This document shows, piece after piece, positions 11,420 through 23,420 of a stretch of DNA of 64,000 nt (its first letter is position 1; each line of letters opens with the position of its first letter). The stretch spans positions 62,001 to 126,000 of the forward strand of contig JAUIRK010001002.1 in assembly GCA_030549495.1 (NCBI GenBank). The letters run 5' to 3'. Below the pieces are notes generated by a model, which saw nothing but the letters and a program-made list of their open reading frames with translations, had not been told where the DNA came from and made no database searches. Both the position numbers and the translations under genes were made by a program. This stretch comes from Nectonema munidae. Lineage: Eukaryota; Nematomorpha; Nectonematoida; Nectonematidae.

Positions 11420-13137
11420 TTCCTCCTTTTCTGGAAAGTTCTCATTTTGAAGAAAGTAGAGATGAAGAGTCTTCATTTTCTTTTTCAGCCGATCTAACTT
11501 CCTCATCTTCAAGTAATCATGATCCGAGTGACATAAATGATATTGATATTATTGCACCTGACTCTACGTTGTATACTTTTGACGCCCCAACAAGAAGTGG
11601 AAGGCCAAGAAATATAAATATTAGAAATATTTCAAGTGTTCCTGATGGTCCCAAAGGCGCTGCAAAGCATGTTACAAATTGATTATTTATCTGGAAGTTA
11701 TTTTTACCTCAAGAAATTATTCGTTAAGTTTTCGTTTTTAAAAAAAAAAAACTTGGAAGAATACATGAAAAATATTGAAAATTTTCTGAATGAAGTAAAA
11801 TCTTTCTATAATAACTTTAACGTGGAAAAAATTCTTGGCTATATTTCTATTCTTTATATGCTTGGAATTGATGGTAATCAAACAAGCACATTTGAAAGCC
11901 TATACAGCAGTTAAGAGCACACTTTATGAAAGAGGTTATGAGTAAAAATGATCTTAAGCTTATTATCAGATTTTTTAGGTTTGATGTTCCACAAGAAAGA
12001 AATCAAAATGTCGATAAAATAATGGCAGTTCGCTTATTGAATGACCACTTCTACAATGTCTTCCATAAGTAATTTTAATTTTAATATTTTTTAAAAGTAC
12101 TGAAAGTAATTTTTAGGTATTGGACACATAAAGACTTTGTAACTGTTGATGAGCAACTGGTTAAGTTTAGAGGGGGGTGTCTGATAAAGATTTACGAACC
12201 TAGCAAGCCCGGTAAATGGGGTATCAAATTGTATCACATCAATGATTCTAGAACTTTTTATTATCTGGCTTCCGAAATATATGTCAGCAAATTAGAGGAT
12301 AAAAATTATTTCAGTGGAACCCAAATAGTCAAGAGGTTAGCAGAGAAAATCAAACTACCTCAATGTACAGGTATTTGCGTTGATAGATTTTTTATGGACC
12401 ATGAATTGTGTGATTGGGCGAAAAGCTACAACTTTTCTATTTTAGGTCCAGTCAATTATAATTTTTCAAAAAAAAAACATTTGCAGAGTGCCTAAATCTT
12501 CAAGAATGCGAGTCTAGAACTATATACTCAACTAGTTCATCATTGGTTGCGTATATACCTAGAAAACATTCAAAAATTTTAAAGCGGTCCTGATGATGAG
12601 TAGTCAGCATTACAGAGAAATGGAGCTAGTCGGCCCAAAAGATTACCAGAATCTATATATATTTATAATATAGTGTAAAATCAGGGGTAGACAAAGGTAA
12701 CCAAATGCTTAAATATTATACTACATATAGGACATCTAGGCGATGGCCAATGGTCGTTTGGTCTAACTATTGCTGCTTTGAATACTTATATTATAGTAGT
12801 ACATAATTTACAAACAGAGTGCCCATCAACAGCTACGCCTATCAACTTTTTGAAAAAATCAAGTGGAAGAAAAATAATTCTTCTCAATTGTGTTTTTTAT
12901 TGGCAGAAACATCAATGAAAATTTATGTTCAAAATACAAGAATCCCTAATGAAGTTCGTCTAATACTGAAATCATATGGAATCTGCAATGAAAGTACCGA
13001 CTTGGAAACACCAAATAAAAAAAGGACCCTGCCAAATTTGCAAAGGCAACAAAAAAAGAATTTTTCAAAGATGCAAAGAAAACTGTTGTGATGAGCATAA
13101 AGTTCTTCTATGTAAAAATTGTTTCAAAAATATTTGA
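11420..13137 (+). pseudogene. piggyBac-like transposase 1, decayed
   Basis: Pieces of a piggyBac (DDE_Tnp_1_7) transposase in order: an acidic/Ser-rich N-terminus with IIAPDSTLYTF and GRPRNINIRN; a domain with ILGYISILYMLGI; TVDEQLVKFRGGC (first catalytic Asp); KPGKWGIKLYHI; GICVDRFFMDHELCDW (second Asp); VKSGVDKGNQMLKYY (third Asp) and SRRWPMVVW; and a C-terminal cysteine-rich zinc-binding domain (CQICKGNKKRIFQRCKENC). A 48-nt intron at 12069-12116 (GTAATT to TTTTAG) joins FYNVFHK to YWTHKDF in frame. At least four frame changes or stops break the rest. Terminal repeats and TTAA could not be assigned. Confidence 0.85.
12069..12116 (+). other. 48-nt intron in piggyBac transposase
   Basis: It starts GTAATTTTAA and ends TTTTTAG. 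Removing it restores the conserved reading FHK-YWTHKDFVTVDEQL across the junction, while reading through gives a stop. This length matches other transposase introns in the window (49-56 nt). Confidence 0.75.
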
Positions 13138-13202
13138 AAATTACTAAATAAAGTGTGTATTTTTGTGATATTTTTTGTACGATTATTTATATTTATTATT
13201 TT

Positions 13203-13335
13203 TGGGCGCGTGGCGATTGGTTAGAGTGTACGTCTTCAAATCCCATCATTTTAGGTTCGAATACTGCCTTTACCAAAACACTGATAGCTCAATGTCAGTT
13301 GCCCTAAGTTAACCACATTTAACCTTGTTTATACA
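13203..13335 (+). repeat. tRNA-derived SINE, family B
   Basis: The head shows an A-box-like GGCGATTGGTTAGAGTG and a B-box-like GGTTCGAATACTG about 40 bp downstream, the Pol III internal promoter spacing. A non-tRNA body follows, with GTCAGTTGCCCTAAGTTAAC. It folds poorly as tRNA and has no CCA-ready acceptor stem. Confidence 0.7.
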
Positions 13336-13370
13336 TAAAATATAGATAAATATAATTTTGCTGTTAAAAC

Positions 13371-14098
13371 CAGGGCTGCGGAGTAGGAGTCGTAAAGAGT
13401 CGGTGATTTTATCTTAAAGTATGAGTAGGAGTGGTGTCGTATTTTTATTTTTGAAAACAAGGAGTCGGAGTCAAAGTTTCTTTTTCCGACTCGGACTACG
13501 AAAATTCATTGATTCAACTTCAAAATGTTTTCAAACAACTTTTGTTTACTGTTTTGATGTAATGTAATGAAGTACAATAACAAAAACTTGCAAGTTGCTA
13601 GCGAGGGCATATGAATGATGCTGTTTTCTTACCAAATGTTGATGTAATGAAAAGTTCTTTGCCAAGTCTTGATGATGTAATGAAAAATCATTCACCAAGT
13701 GTTGAGCATACATTTTTTCTCTCACACAAGTTCGTCATAATTCAATCTTATATTTCTTGAGAATTGTTTTCGCATTCATTTTTTCGTGAAAACTTCCGCT
13801 ATTTCGATTTTCAACATGCAACTTTTTCCCCTGTTAAATTTTGCTAAAAGTAAGCTTCTTATTTTTAATTTTTATGATTTTCAGTTTTTAACTCCAAAAT
13901 AAAAGAGCAGTAATTGTCATATAACTGATTTTCTTTGAATATTCTTTGTATTTCTGTGTGTATAAGTGTTAAACTAAAGTGTTAAGGAGTCGGAGTTAGA
14001 GGAGGTATCATAAAAGGAGTGGGAGTCGAAGTCAGAGTCAGCATTCAAAAATTTAGGGGTTGGAGTCGGACCTTATATTATCCGACTGTGCACCCCTG
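13371..14098. mobile_element. hAT MITE rich in GGAGTCGGAGTC motif
   Basis: The left end reads CAGGGCTGCGGAGTAGGAGT and the right end, reversed, CAGGGGTGCACAGTCGG. Subterminal regions on both sides are packed with GGAGTCGGAGT-type hexamers, a widespread animal hAT non-autonomous design. Flanks GTTAAAAC and TTAACAAC are similar but not a clean duplication. The interior is non-coding. Confidence 0.8.
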
Positions 14099-14512
14099 TT
14101 AACAACACATTGTAAGGTAAAAAAATACAAAACTTATCGAATACACACCATTTTTTTAAATAATCTACAGGATTGCTTTATCCGAAGCGGAAATAAAAGA
14201 CATTAAAGTGAGCAGCTCATGTGTTTCTTCTTTTGTAATGAACAAAGTAAATGGTAAAAATAATTATGAGTAAAAAAATTCAAACCTAAGTACATTTTAA
14301 TGTTGATATTAAAATAGCAGTATAGATAAATATGATATCTAAACAAATTATGTAGACTAGATTTAAAGTTAAAACTTTTCAGCCCTCACGTCACTGAGGA
14401 AATAAAAATAGCCCGTCAAAAATAGGGTTAATTTTCAAGCCAGCATTCGGATTTTGTATAATTATAAGGTACGCCATCACAAATCAACTCCAATAAATCA
14501 CAAATAAATAAT

Positions 14513-15132
14513 AGTCAAACCTGGCTAATATCTGTATTGTAGATCTTAACAGGTGGCGCAAATAAAAGGTTTACTCAAAAATTACAAAAAAAATTTATTG
14601 AAATCATTGTAAAAAATCAAATTTATTTGAAGAAATGTGATATCTTGCTTTGTTTAAAGGTTGAACTTTTTATTTTCAATATCATGCTCTCTATCTCAAA
14701 AGCTCTTTCCAAAATTTCAGCATTTCCTTTTTGCATAGCGAACTTTTTAACCTTTAATATGGAACTTTTAACTTCTCTGATAGTAATTACTTCATCTTCC
14801 TCTTTTTCTTTTTCTTCTTCAGAGCTTTTATCCGTACCTTCTTCATCATTCAGTATACTTTTTGGGTCAGGATCCCAATTTACTTTACCTCTTGCTCTTG
14901 AGAAAAAAAAATTTAAAATCGTTTAAATGGTGAAACTCATTAGAGAGTTTGTTCATCTCACTTGTCACTTCATTAATGATACTTTCTTTATCATTTACTT
15001 CATTGTTTGAAACTTCAGAGGTTGAAGATTTCAAAAAACCAGCGTGATGAAAACATTTAGTAATTGTACTTTTATCATCTTCATCGCATGATTTTTTTGT
15101 TTTTTTTGCATCGAGCAAAGGTATTTTTTCAA
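14513..15132 (-). mobile_element. Tigger transposase, 3' portion of split copy
   Basis: The terminus AGTCAAACCTGGC lies next to TA at 14512. The minus strand then encodes the Tigger C-terminus: TITKCFHHAGF (near 15050), an acidic stretch, EVKSSILKVKKFAMQKGNAE, LERAFEIESMILKIK and a final KQSKISHF-like tail. A frame change lies near 14930. The copy stops at 15132, where a 3.9-kb element has inserted, and resumes at 19079. Confidence 0.8.
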
Positions 15133-15481
15133 GGTATGCGGACATTAGGGGCATTTTTCTCATCATAACACTTTGCAGCAAAATAAACACATCATTCATC
15201 AAGCAAGTCAGCGTGTGATATAAAGACACAAGATAAGAATATTTAAAATAAGTATAAAAAGACATTAGAGGCATTTTATATAAACCTCTTAGTTTCACTA
15301 GCTAAAAGTTGAATTATTATTTAAATTGCTAAAAATATAAATTACTTACAACTTCCTTTTTCATAATAATAAAAACCATCAATAAACAGCATTATAACAA
15401 GCTAAAAAGTTATTAAAAAATTGCACGCAAAGGAACTTTGTTGTTCAACTAAAAATAACTAAGTAATAAGTGAGGCCTTAA

Positions 15482-15545
15482 TGATATTGTCTTGCGCAAA
15501 GTAGGGTTTTGCGCAAAGTAGGGTTTTTAGCCATTTTAACTAAAA
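15482..15545. repeat. Subterminal inverted repeat (left arm)
   Basis: TGATATTGTCTTGCGCAAAG, then a second copy of TTGCGCAAAGTAGGGT in tandem. The mirror arm is at 18815-18886. Doubling of the motif in both arms suggests a protein-binding site, such as for a transposase, or the ends of a separate nested element. Confidence 0.75.
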
Positions 15546-16361
15546 TGGAACATAATTAAAAAAAATAAATACAAAATATTAATTACTAAAATTAAAATTA
15601 CTAAATATATTTAATACTTTTATTTTGATTTTTAAAAATATTTTTAATCAACATAGTGATTGATAGTAATTTACTTATACTAATTAACTTAAAGTCAATA
15701 TATTTATATTTTCTAATGTTAAATAGAAATTATTATAATATATTAAATATTTTTATTGTAAATTTATCTAATGTACAATTTTATTACATTACAAAATTAC
15801 TAAGTGATCAATTATCTTCATCTAATTTTTGTGTTTTTTATCACTAATTAAATAATTTTTATATAGTTTGTACAAAATATGTTTGTTTCAATTAATTTAT
15901 TAATTAGCTACAGGTATATATATGCTTTCTATATAGGGAATTCTTAAATTGTTAATATATTTTCATTTATTTTGCATTATATTCCAAAATAAATAGATTT
16001 GAATTTATTACTGAAATATTTTGAGAAATATTACGTTGTCGTCAAATATTATAAAAAAGTTTTTTCTTTTTACCTTTTTTTGCATAATTATAATTTTTTA
16101 TCTTTAAAAAGTTTTTCAGTTTAGACTATAAAATATTTAGCTCCAATCGGGTTTTTATGAAAGATGGATGTGTTAAATGGAAGATATGATACAAGAGTAA
16201 TTTTTAAATTTGTTATTGAATGTCATCCGCGTGGTATCATAAAAAAATATTAGATTTTACAGTTTAATGTAGAATTGGCGAGATGGAGTTTCTAAAAAAA
16301 TCATCTTCTCATGGAAAATTTGAGATAATCAAAAGCAATAGGCTGCTTGATAATTGAAATA

Positions 16362-16637
16362 CTACAAGGTTTGTATCAAGAATGAATTAAATTTTTTAAA
16401 AACATTTGAATCATTTTTACATCCTTTCTGGGGACCAGGAGGAAAACGAGAAAAATCTCTGCTGTTCAAACTTTCAATTCTTCCCCTGAGAGTAGTTTGA
16501 GGTGACCAAGAATACTCTTTTGAGTCTGGAGCTACTAGATTATGATCCATTTCTTCAGAAATATAAAGTAAAGAAATAGAATAACGTGTGCTTGCTTCCC
16601 TTGAAGAAAAATTAGAACTTTCCTGAGAACTTGACAT
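16362..16637 (-). pseudogene. piggyBac-like N-terminal fragment
   Basis: A 91-aa frame with HNLVAPDSKEYSW, TTLRGRIESLNSRDF and GPQKGCKND. It aligns by eye with the N-terminal region of piggyBac copy 1 (IIAPDSTLYTF, GRPRNINIRN, GPKGAAKH). Nothing of the catalytic domain follows. It lies inside the foldback element at 15133-19078, so it was either captured or inserted and then lost. Confidence 0.6.
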
Positions 16638-17424
16638 GACTCAAAAGTAAAGAAGTTTGAAGCAGAAATATATGATGGATTACAAAAGTGACAAACCAGT
16701 CGTAACAGATATGTTTACAATCAATATCACAAAGTTCAACTTTTTTCAGCCATCAATTGAGCATGTCATAAACATTTTGTTCATTGGTTATATAGCATTA
16801 TTATTGTTGTTGTTATTTTCCTCATCAATAGTAAAGACGCGTGGTTTCATATGATAATGACATATAATATAGATATTCTGATGAAATCATGAAAAATATA
16901 CAATGCTCGTAACCAGATACTTTGTAGATAAAATACAGACATCGTACGAGAGGAATGTGTATAACCAGAAAAAAAACTGTAATGCATAATGTGCAAATGT
17001 GGTGCATGATATAAAAAATCATGAAGTAATTCGTTTACAATACACTCTCTTCACAATTGTTTATGCTTTTCGAAGCGGTCTGAATCGACTAATGTGAAAA
17101 TCTGAATCTCCTCGATGTATCTACGATAAAGTTTTTGAGTAACCGTTGTTATTCGAATCGTCATACCGCAATTTTATTTATAACGCTTTGTTTTCTCTGT
17201 TTTTACAAATTTACCTGACGTAATAAGTCTTCCAAGATAAGCAGACTGAAACGCGAAGACTGAAAGCTAACTTTTAAAATTTTTTGAATATATTTAGAAG
17301 TAATACTAATAGTATAAAAATTGTAAAAAGAATAAGGAGTGCATTTTTATTAATTCAATAAAATAAATTTCATTATAGATGGCGTAAATTTTTTTTCGAT
17401 AAACTAAATTTTTTTATATTATGT

Positions 17425-17612
17425 TGGTTGGTTGGTTGGAGATATCAAAGCACTTTCAGCCGTAAGGCTATATGCTCGCATTATGCTTAAGATGGTTAAT
17501 CACAGTTTTTGTGAATTTGTTTTTAGAGTTGGGAGCCTTGGGGATCGAACCCCTGACCTTCAACTGTTAAGCTGAGAAGTACACCCTAACAACCATTGAG
17601 GCTTTATTTATA
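17425..17612 (-). repeat. tRNA-derived SINE, family C
   Basis: The minus strand starts near 17607 with CTCAATGGTTGTTAGGGTGT (A-box-like), then AGGGGTTCGATCCCCA-like B box, a clean Pol III arrangement. A body with CAAAAACTGTGATTAACC follows, and it ends in CCAACCAACCAACC. It is better preserved in the B box than the other SINEs but is not a complete tRNA. Confidence 0.75.
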
Positions 17613-18245
17613 TTATTTATATTATGTACTGAACTAAAAGAATTTTTTGATTAAAAATCCTGCTACACAAAACTAAGTAAAACTTTGTATCTAAATAAAG
17701 ATGTAAAAATATTCAAAAAAAAAGTGTAAAAAATGCATAGAGTCTGTAAAACACGTTATGAGAAAAGAGTCTGTAAAGCGAAGGTTAATGCCTTGAAGTC
17801 GACTTTTATGTTTTTTAGGGTAGATATAAAATAAATTAAACAAATAAATAACGTATTTTTAATAAATAATAGCATATTTTTATTTTTCAAAATAAATTCT
17901 TATCTTGTTTTGCTTGTTATTGATAGTTTTTTTGATACAAAATTGATTTATTTAAAAATAGAAAGAATTTATTTATATAAAAAAAAACACAAATGCTACA
18001 AACAAAATTTGAAAGTCATTTTCTTTGAATTCATTGTAAATGAACATTTAGCTAAAAAAACAGATTTGTGGTTGTGGGTGTCTTTTGCCATTGAGTTTTT
18101 CATGAATCCCATAAAGGTTGCCATTTGAGAGTAGATTAATTGCGATTTACAAAAAAAGTGGATACAGTGTAAACAGATTATGTGGCTGTTTTGGGAATTA
18201 TTTTTATTTAGTATTTAAAAATGAATATATAAACTTTTTATGAAT

Positions 18246-18345
18246 CTTTGCCGCGCAAAACACGTTGCCCAGGCTGCAGGACGAGGACCTGATTCACGTG
18301 CAGCCCACCAACCGCTTTCCCCAACCAACCACCTCAATGGAAAGC
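18246..18345. repeat. Short GC-rich fragment, unidentified
   Basis: About 100 bp of balanced composition (GTTGCCCAGGCTGCAGGACG and following) ends with CCAACCAACCACC, like the tail of the SINE at 17425. It is probably a piece of another short interspersed element; no promoter boxes were found. Confidence 0.35.
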
Positions 18346-19078
18346 TTGAATAAGGCATGCAGAAAAAACGTACAAAGTAAAGTTAGCAAAAATTAATAAG
18401 CAGACTTTAAAAAATAAGTTTGGGAACGCTCATTTGATCTATACATATCAGAAGCAGGAAAAGGTGACAAACATTTTAAAGTATAACTTTTCAATTGAAA
18501 CTATGTGTGAATTTGATGATTGATTTTGCAAAAAATTGTTCATGTGATTTTGATGTAAAACTAAATCAGAAGTTTCTTGATTTTCACAATTGAAATTCAT
18601 TATAATGTTTTAAATTGAAAAGAAATAAGAAATAATTAGAAAAAAAATATAATTTCTTAAAAAGTTTCGAAAATATGAAATGAAAATATATAAAAGAAAA
18701 CTATGAATTTAAAAGTTTTAAATATGACTAAAAGTAATTTAAATCATAAATAAATAAAAAAAATAATTAAATAAAAAAATTCTATTTTTTTAAAGCTTTT
18801 CGTATTACTCAAGTATATATAAAATGGCTTAAAACCCTACTTTGCGCAAAATCCTTACTTTGCGCAGGACAATATCACTCGCATTTAAACTCATAGTGTC
18901 CACATGTTGAGAAATAAGTTGCTGCAATCGTGCATGATGAGTATATACCATATACCTCTAATGTATACACTATAGTTACATGTGTTTTTATATCACATGC
19001 TGACTTGCTTGATGAATGATGTGTTTATTTTGCTGCAAAGCGTTATGATGAGCAAAATGCCCCTAATGTCCGGCAACC

Positions 19079-20400
19079 TTTTTTCAACACACCCGAGCTA
19101 TTATTACTTCTATCATCATCAGCCAAACTGTTTAAAAACATAATATATTTGTTTTTTTCTGTATTTAGCTTGACATTTTGTATAACAACTTGATTTAAAG
19201 GCTGAAAAACTGACATGGTTTTAGGTGGTAAAAAATTAGTTGAACATTACTCAACTTTAAATTAGGATGGGGAGGTTCATATTGATGAACCTTCAAATTT
19301 ATTTTTTTTGAAAGGTGCATTATTGAGAAAGGGAAGGATTTGTCTATTTTGATTTCTCATTTTCGAGTTGAAAAAATTGACCCATATTTCAAAAATTTTT
19401 TCGATGATCATAGGCTTGAATTTTTCGCCAATCATAGAAGCAGCCAGAACCAAAGTTACTCTTTCTTACGATTATTTTATTTCGGAACTTGAGCCTTAAA
19501 AAAGCTTAGATAAAGAAAAATGTATACCATACCTTTCAACTGGAAGGATTTTTCCATATTGTGTTTCTATACAATAGTGCGGTCTCATCAATATTGAATA
19601 TATTTTTTGCATGATAGTTTGAAGTTTGAACACAAGTGTTGTAACTCCATTTTCCAGTTTTTTGGTCTCCCAATTTTCAACGCTGCCACTTTCTTCAGAA
19701 CAGGATTTAAAAACAATGTTATTGCGCTTTATGAAACACTCAAGCCATCCATTTGATGTTTGAAATTGATCATTTCCAAGATTTTTAGCAAATTTAAGAG
19801 CTCCTTCTTGAATCAATGGTCCACTAATTTGAACATTTTATTGTTCAAAATTTAATTTGAAAAATTTACTAATTTATTGAATCTTCAGGAACGCAGAATG
19901 ATGAATGTTTGTTTTTCTCTTTAATTGAACAGAATACTTTAAACACTTTTCACAACTACGATGTTCCATAAAAGTTTTTCCTTTAGCATCGATTTTCTAC
20001 AATGAAGGGGCAAAACTCATCAAAGTGTTTATTCAATCCAAGATTTTTCATGTGCTGAGCTTGAAATAATGAGCGTTTTTTATTCTTATGCTTTCTTTTC
20101 TATAGGTTTTTTGTACATTTCACTGAGCCCAGTATTTTTTGAGATACAAACATAACTTGCTAGTTCTTTATCAATGCTTCTTATTTAATCTTTTAATTTA
20201 TTTTGGGCGTAAGCCTTATTAATTTGTTGTGAGAAATCAGACGATGCAGAAATTTTTGGAGTTGTTTCTAAAGTTTTCAAAGTTTCAGATGATTGTGTGA
20301 CTACTATACTATCTGGAGTGTTACTAGAACTTTTTTTCTGAAACATCACTTTTTTGGAAAATCCAACTTGTTACTAGAGATTTATTTGTGAGCTCTTCTC
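19079..20400 (-). mobile_element. Tigger transposase, 5' portion of split copy
   Basis: On the minus strand the Tigger reading resumes directly across the foldback insertion: LKLSNVQLIF (around 19230), DDE-domain segment VTLVLAASMIGEKFKPMII (19400-19460), FEIWVNFFNSKM, and upstream the CENP-B-like helix-turn-helix DNA-binding segment MIQEGALKFAKNLGNDQF, SNGWLECFIKRNNIVFKS (19690-19816). Several stops and frame changes are present. Similarity fades beyond about 20400, and the 5' inverted repeat was not found. It is the same family as the copy at 39925. Confidence 0.8.
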
Positions 20401-21485
20401 TTGCCAAATCTTCAATTACCTGCCCGTTTGTTTTTATATTGTTCTTTATCTCTGACAATAACAAATTACATTTTTTCTGAGATAAACATTTTGACTTTGA
20501 GGATATGCTTTCAAAGTTTTTTCATACAAAGCTTAATACCTTTTGTCGTTTTCATTTACAAAATTTTTATTCATATGAAAAACAATTTTGATAAAATATT
20601 AAAAATTAAATTAAAACATTGCCAGCTTTACGTAGATGAAAAATAATATGGTAAAAAAATGAATGAAGATAAAAAGTTCTGCCAATCAATAAACAAAAAC
20701 TTAAACTAATCAAAGATTAAATTAAAAAAAACTTTAATACACATATTCTTATAAAAAAAATAGATTTTTTTTTTATTTTTTGAAAATTTAATACCCTGCA
20801 AAAAAATAAAAAAATAAATGTATTCAAATTTTATGAGTAATGTCATTTTACATGAATTATACTAGTGATTATACATAGTGTTTTCAGGAAATCAGTATCA
20901 GTGTAATCCGATTAAAAAGACTTTGTTTAGTACGCTCGTATTTAATTATACAATACACATTTCAAAGTTTAAATACATATAAAACTCAACTGAAGAATAG
21001 CCACCCTAAAAATTTCTCTTCTGAAGAATATCCAGCCCAGAATTGTTGGGGTGATTGTTCTTCATATGATGCAGAAATTGTTATTTAAAAAAACTGAAAA
21101 AACGTACTAATGTAAAAACAAGTTATCTTTTCATTCATAATAATAAAGATGATTGGATAAACTGGAAAAAACATAAATGATAAAAATTATTAAACAGTTT
21201 AGTATAAAATTTAGTTTAATACTAATTAAAACATTACAAACATCTGTAAAAGCTCAATACTTTATTCTACTAAATGCATAATTGTAAAAGTGATGTGATG
21301 AATGATATACGCATTTGCAATAAAAATGCAAGCGATAGAAAATATGGTAGTGGAGTGTAACAATAAATATTGTGCAGCAACGTGAAGTGATGAGGAAAAT
21401 AAATTCTCTAAGAAATAGTGGCAAAGCTTTATGATCCGATATGATAGGGTAAGCGGCAACATCAAAGAATAAAAAATGTGCAATT
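20401..21485. other. Non-coding, AT-rich
   Basis: Nothing but short chance frames and homopolymer runs. No repeat ends or motifs recognised. Confidence 0.5.
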
Positions 21486-21772
21486 CAGATCTTAGGGCTA
21501 TTACACTCATCATACTCGCTTGCAGAAAAATATAATGAGAAACACATTATGCCTACAAGTGAAGCTAGAGATTAAGTGTGATGCATTGGGCGCAAAATAA
21601 AAAAGCTTAGAAAGTGAAGCTAGGGATATGCCAGGTTTTATGCTTTATTTTATTTAATTAGCTTTTATTTAAGATGCAAGGGTTCGGCTTATTTAATTAG
21701 CTTTTATTTAAGCTGCAAGTGAGTATGATGAATGAATAGCCCTAAGATCTGAATAACCCTAATAAGAGTGTT
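21486..21772. mobile_element. Small foldback element related to Mutator-like ends
   Basis: The left arm ATTCAGATCTTAGGGCTATT is mirrored by the right arm (reversed) ATTCAGATCTTAGGGCTATT, and both continue through TCATCATACTC. The same sequence, as ATTCAGACATTAGGGCTATT, forms the end at 24339-24403. The interior holds two direct copies of TTATTTAATTAGCTTTTATT. It is a ~290-bp MITE-like derivative; no clear target duplication. Confidence 0.65.
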
Positions 21773-22028
21773 ATATTAACAATATTTTGCGTTTGTATAG
21801 CATACACACACTAACTTTTTTATACCACTACTACAATGATGCTGATTGATGGCTATTATTGTTATTATGAATGTGGAAGCAGTAAGTTTATTGTTGAAAT
21901 TTATTTTGAGATTTAAATGTATATGAATTTTAGCTGGAGAAACAAAAAGATATGTTTTCACTTTACATAATAGCAAAAAATGCAAAGGTTAAATATCTAT
22001 TATGTTTTATTTTGTTGAATCTTAATTT

Positions 22029-23420
22029 TTGGTTTTTTTAGAAACAATAATTTATAAAAAAAAAAGTTTAGACGGTAGATTTAATGAAATAAAAAAGAAA
22101 AAGGCACATAATCATGATTTTTCATTTACAATCAAGAGAATGACTCTGAACGCAATTAAAAAAGAAGCGTCTGAAAAATTTTTCTCTCCTACATCTAAAA
22201 TTCATAGGTTTTATCTTTTAAATTAAAATTAATTGTTTAAACTGTTTAAGAGACAATATTTGTGAGTTAAACCAAGAAAATTTCGATTGCTTGCCAAAAC
22301 CCGAAAGTATAAAGCGATTTATTAGAAGAAATAGAGGCCGTGAGAAACCTCCTAAATCTATTGATTTTTAAATTCCTGAAGAATATAAATTTTTTGAAAA
22401 TAATTAATGTTATAAAAAAAGATCTAATTAATGGGAAAAGATAGTTTTTACAGCTTTTGTGTTTAGGTAACATTTATCCAAATAAATGAAAATTTATCTT
22501 TTGCCTTTAGATATTGTCAAATGTTCAACGCCTTTGATGATTTGTTTGTAGATGCTACATTTAAAAAATGTCCAAAAAATTATCAAATTTGTACGGTTCA
22601 TATTTTCAATATGAATGTAGAGATTCCTGTATTATACAGTTTACTACCAGATAAAACAGAAAATTCTTACAAGTATATCAAATTAAATTAAATTTTTTTA
22701 GGGAGGTAACACATTGAAAGAGTGTGGGATATTAAATATAAAGCTTTTCAATAGGGATTTCGAAATGGCCACAATGAATGCATCAAAAAAGTTTGTTATT
22801 TTTCAAATTTTTGTTTTATTTTCATCATAAATTATATGTTTTTAGGTATATCCTGAATCTAAATACCAAGGGTGTTATTTCCATTTTACGCAATCAATAT
22901 ATAACAACGTTATTCATTTTGGTTTTAAAGAAAAATATCAAAATAATCTTACTTTCAGTTTTACAATCAAAATGATCATGGCAATTGCTTTTTTGCCATT
23001 ACATCAAGTATAGTTTTTTGTTTTTTTTAAGAAAAATAGAACATATCATTTTTCTTTAAGGTTGAAAACATTTATAGAAGAATTAAAGCGCTTACAATTC
23101 ATTTGTTTTCAATGAGAAATTTCTATGAATACTTTGAAAAAACATGGTTCCTTCTTTTCGAGCCTTCTTTATGGAATGTCCAGAATCGAAAAATTCGAAC
23201 TAATAATCACTGTGAAGGCTGGCACAATGGGTAAATCAAAAATTATTTTTTTTTAATATAAGTATATTAATATAAAATATTTTTAGGTTACGTAGTGCTA
23301 TTCCTGTTGCTAATCCTTCAATATGGGACATTTTGGACTTTTTTAAAAAAGAAGAGCAAAAATATAGCTTAGAAATCGGCCAAATTGAAAAGGGAACGTT
23401 TTTAACTATATAAAAGCTAA
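22029..23420 (+). pseudogene. Mutator-like (MULE) transposase with short introns
   Basis: Plus-strand exons encode, in order: an NHD-containing remnant (AHNHDFS) compatible with the end of a FLYWCH-type zinc finger; CLPKPESIKRFIRRNRG; the first catalytic block DDLFVDATFKKCPKNYQ; IPVLYSLLPDKTENSY; the second block NRDFEMATMNA; PESKYQGCYFHFTQS; AIAFLPLHQVENIYRR; FEPSLWNVQNRKIRTNNHC with EGWHNGLRSAI. This is the order of animal MULE transposases. Introns at 23008-23060 (53 nt) and 23231-23286 (56 nt) restore the frame exactly; a third at 22791-22845 leaves a one-base mismatch in an A run. Stops near 22225 and 23410 and gaps show it is inactive. It is probably the autonomous relative of the foldback at 15133-19078. 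Confidence 0.8.

Larger units (their letters stand above)
15133..19078. mobile_element. Mutator-like foldback element, 9-bp target duplication
   Basis: The termini are long inverted repeats. The left begins GGTATGCGGACATTAGGGGC and the right, reversed, GGTTGCCGGACATTAGGGGC; similarity continues for about 100 bp (TCATCATAAC, CATCATTCATCAAGCAAGTC) and reappears at 15482-15545 against 18815-18886. A perfect 9-bp duplication TTTTTTCAA flanks it (15124-15132 and 19079-19087), splitting one Tigger copy. Nine-base duplications and long inverted repeats are typical of Mutator-like elements. The inside holds no transposase of that type, only a piggyBac N-terminal scrap and a SINE. The end sequence matches that at 24339-24403, next to a Mutator-like transposase. 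Confidence 0.85.

Noticed and set aside
14627-14926. 99-aa plus-strand frame rich in Ser
   Set aside because: It is the mirror of the acidic C-terminus of the minus-strand Tigger transposase.
17535-17607. Possible functional tRNA gene (minus strand)
   Set aside because: A and B boxes are good, but the acceptor and anticodon stems do not pair by eye and a SINE body follows.
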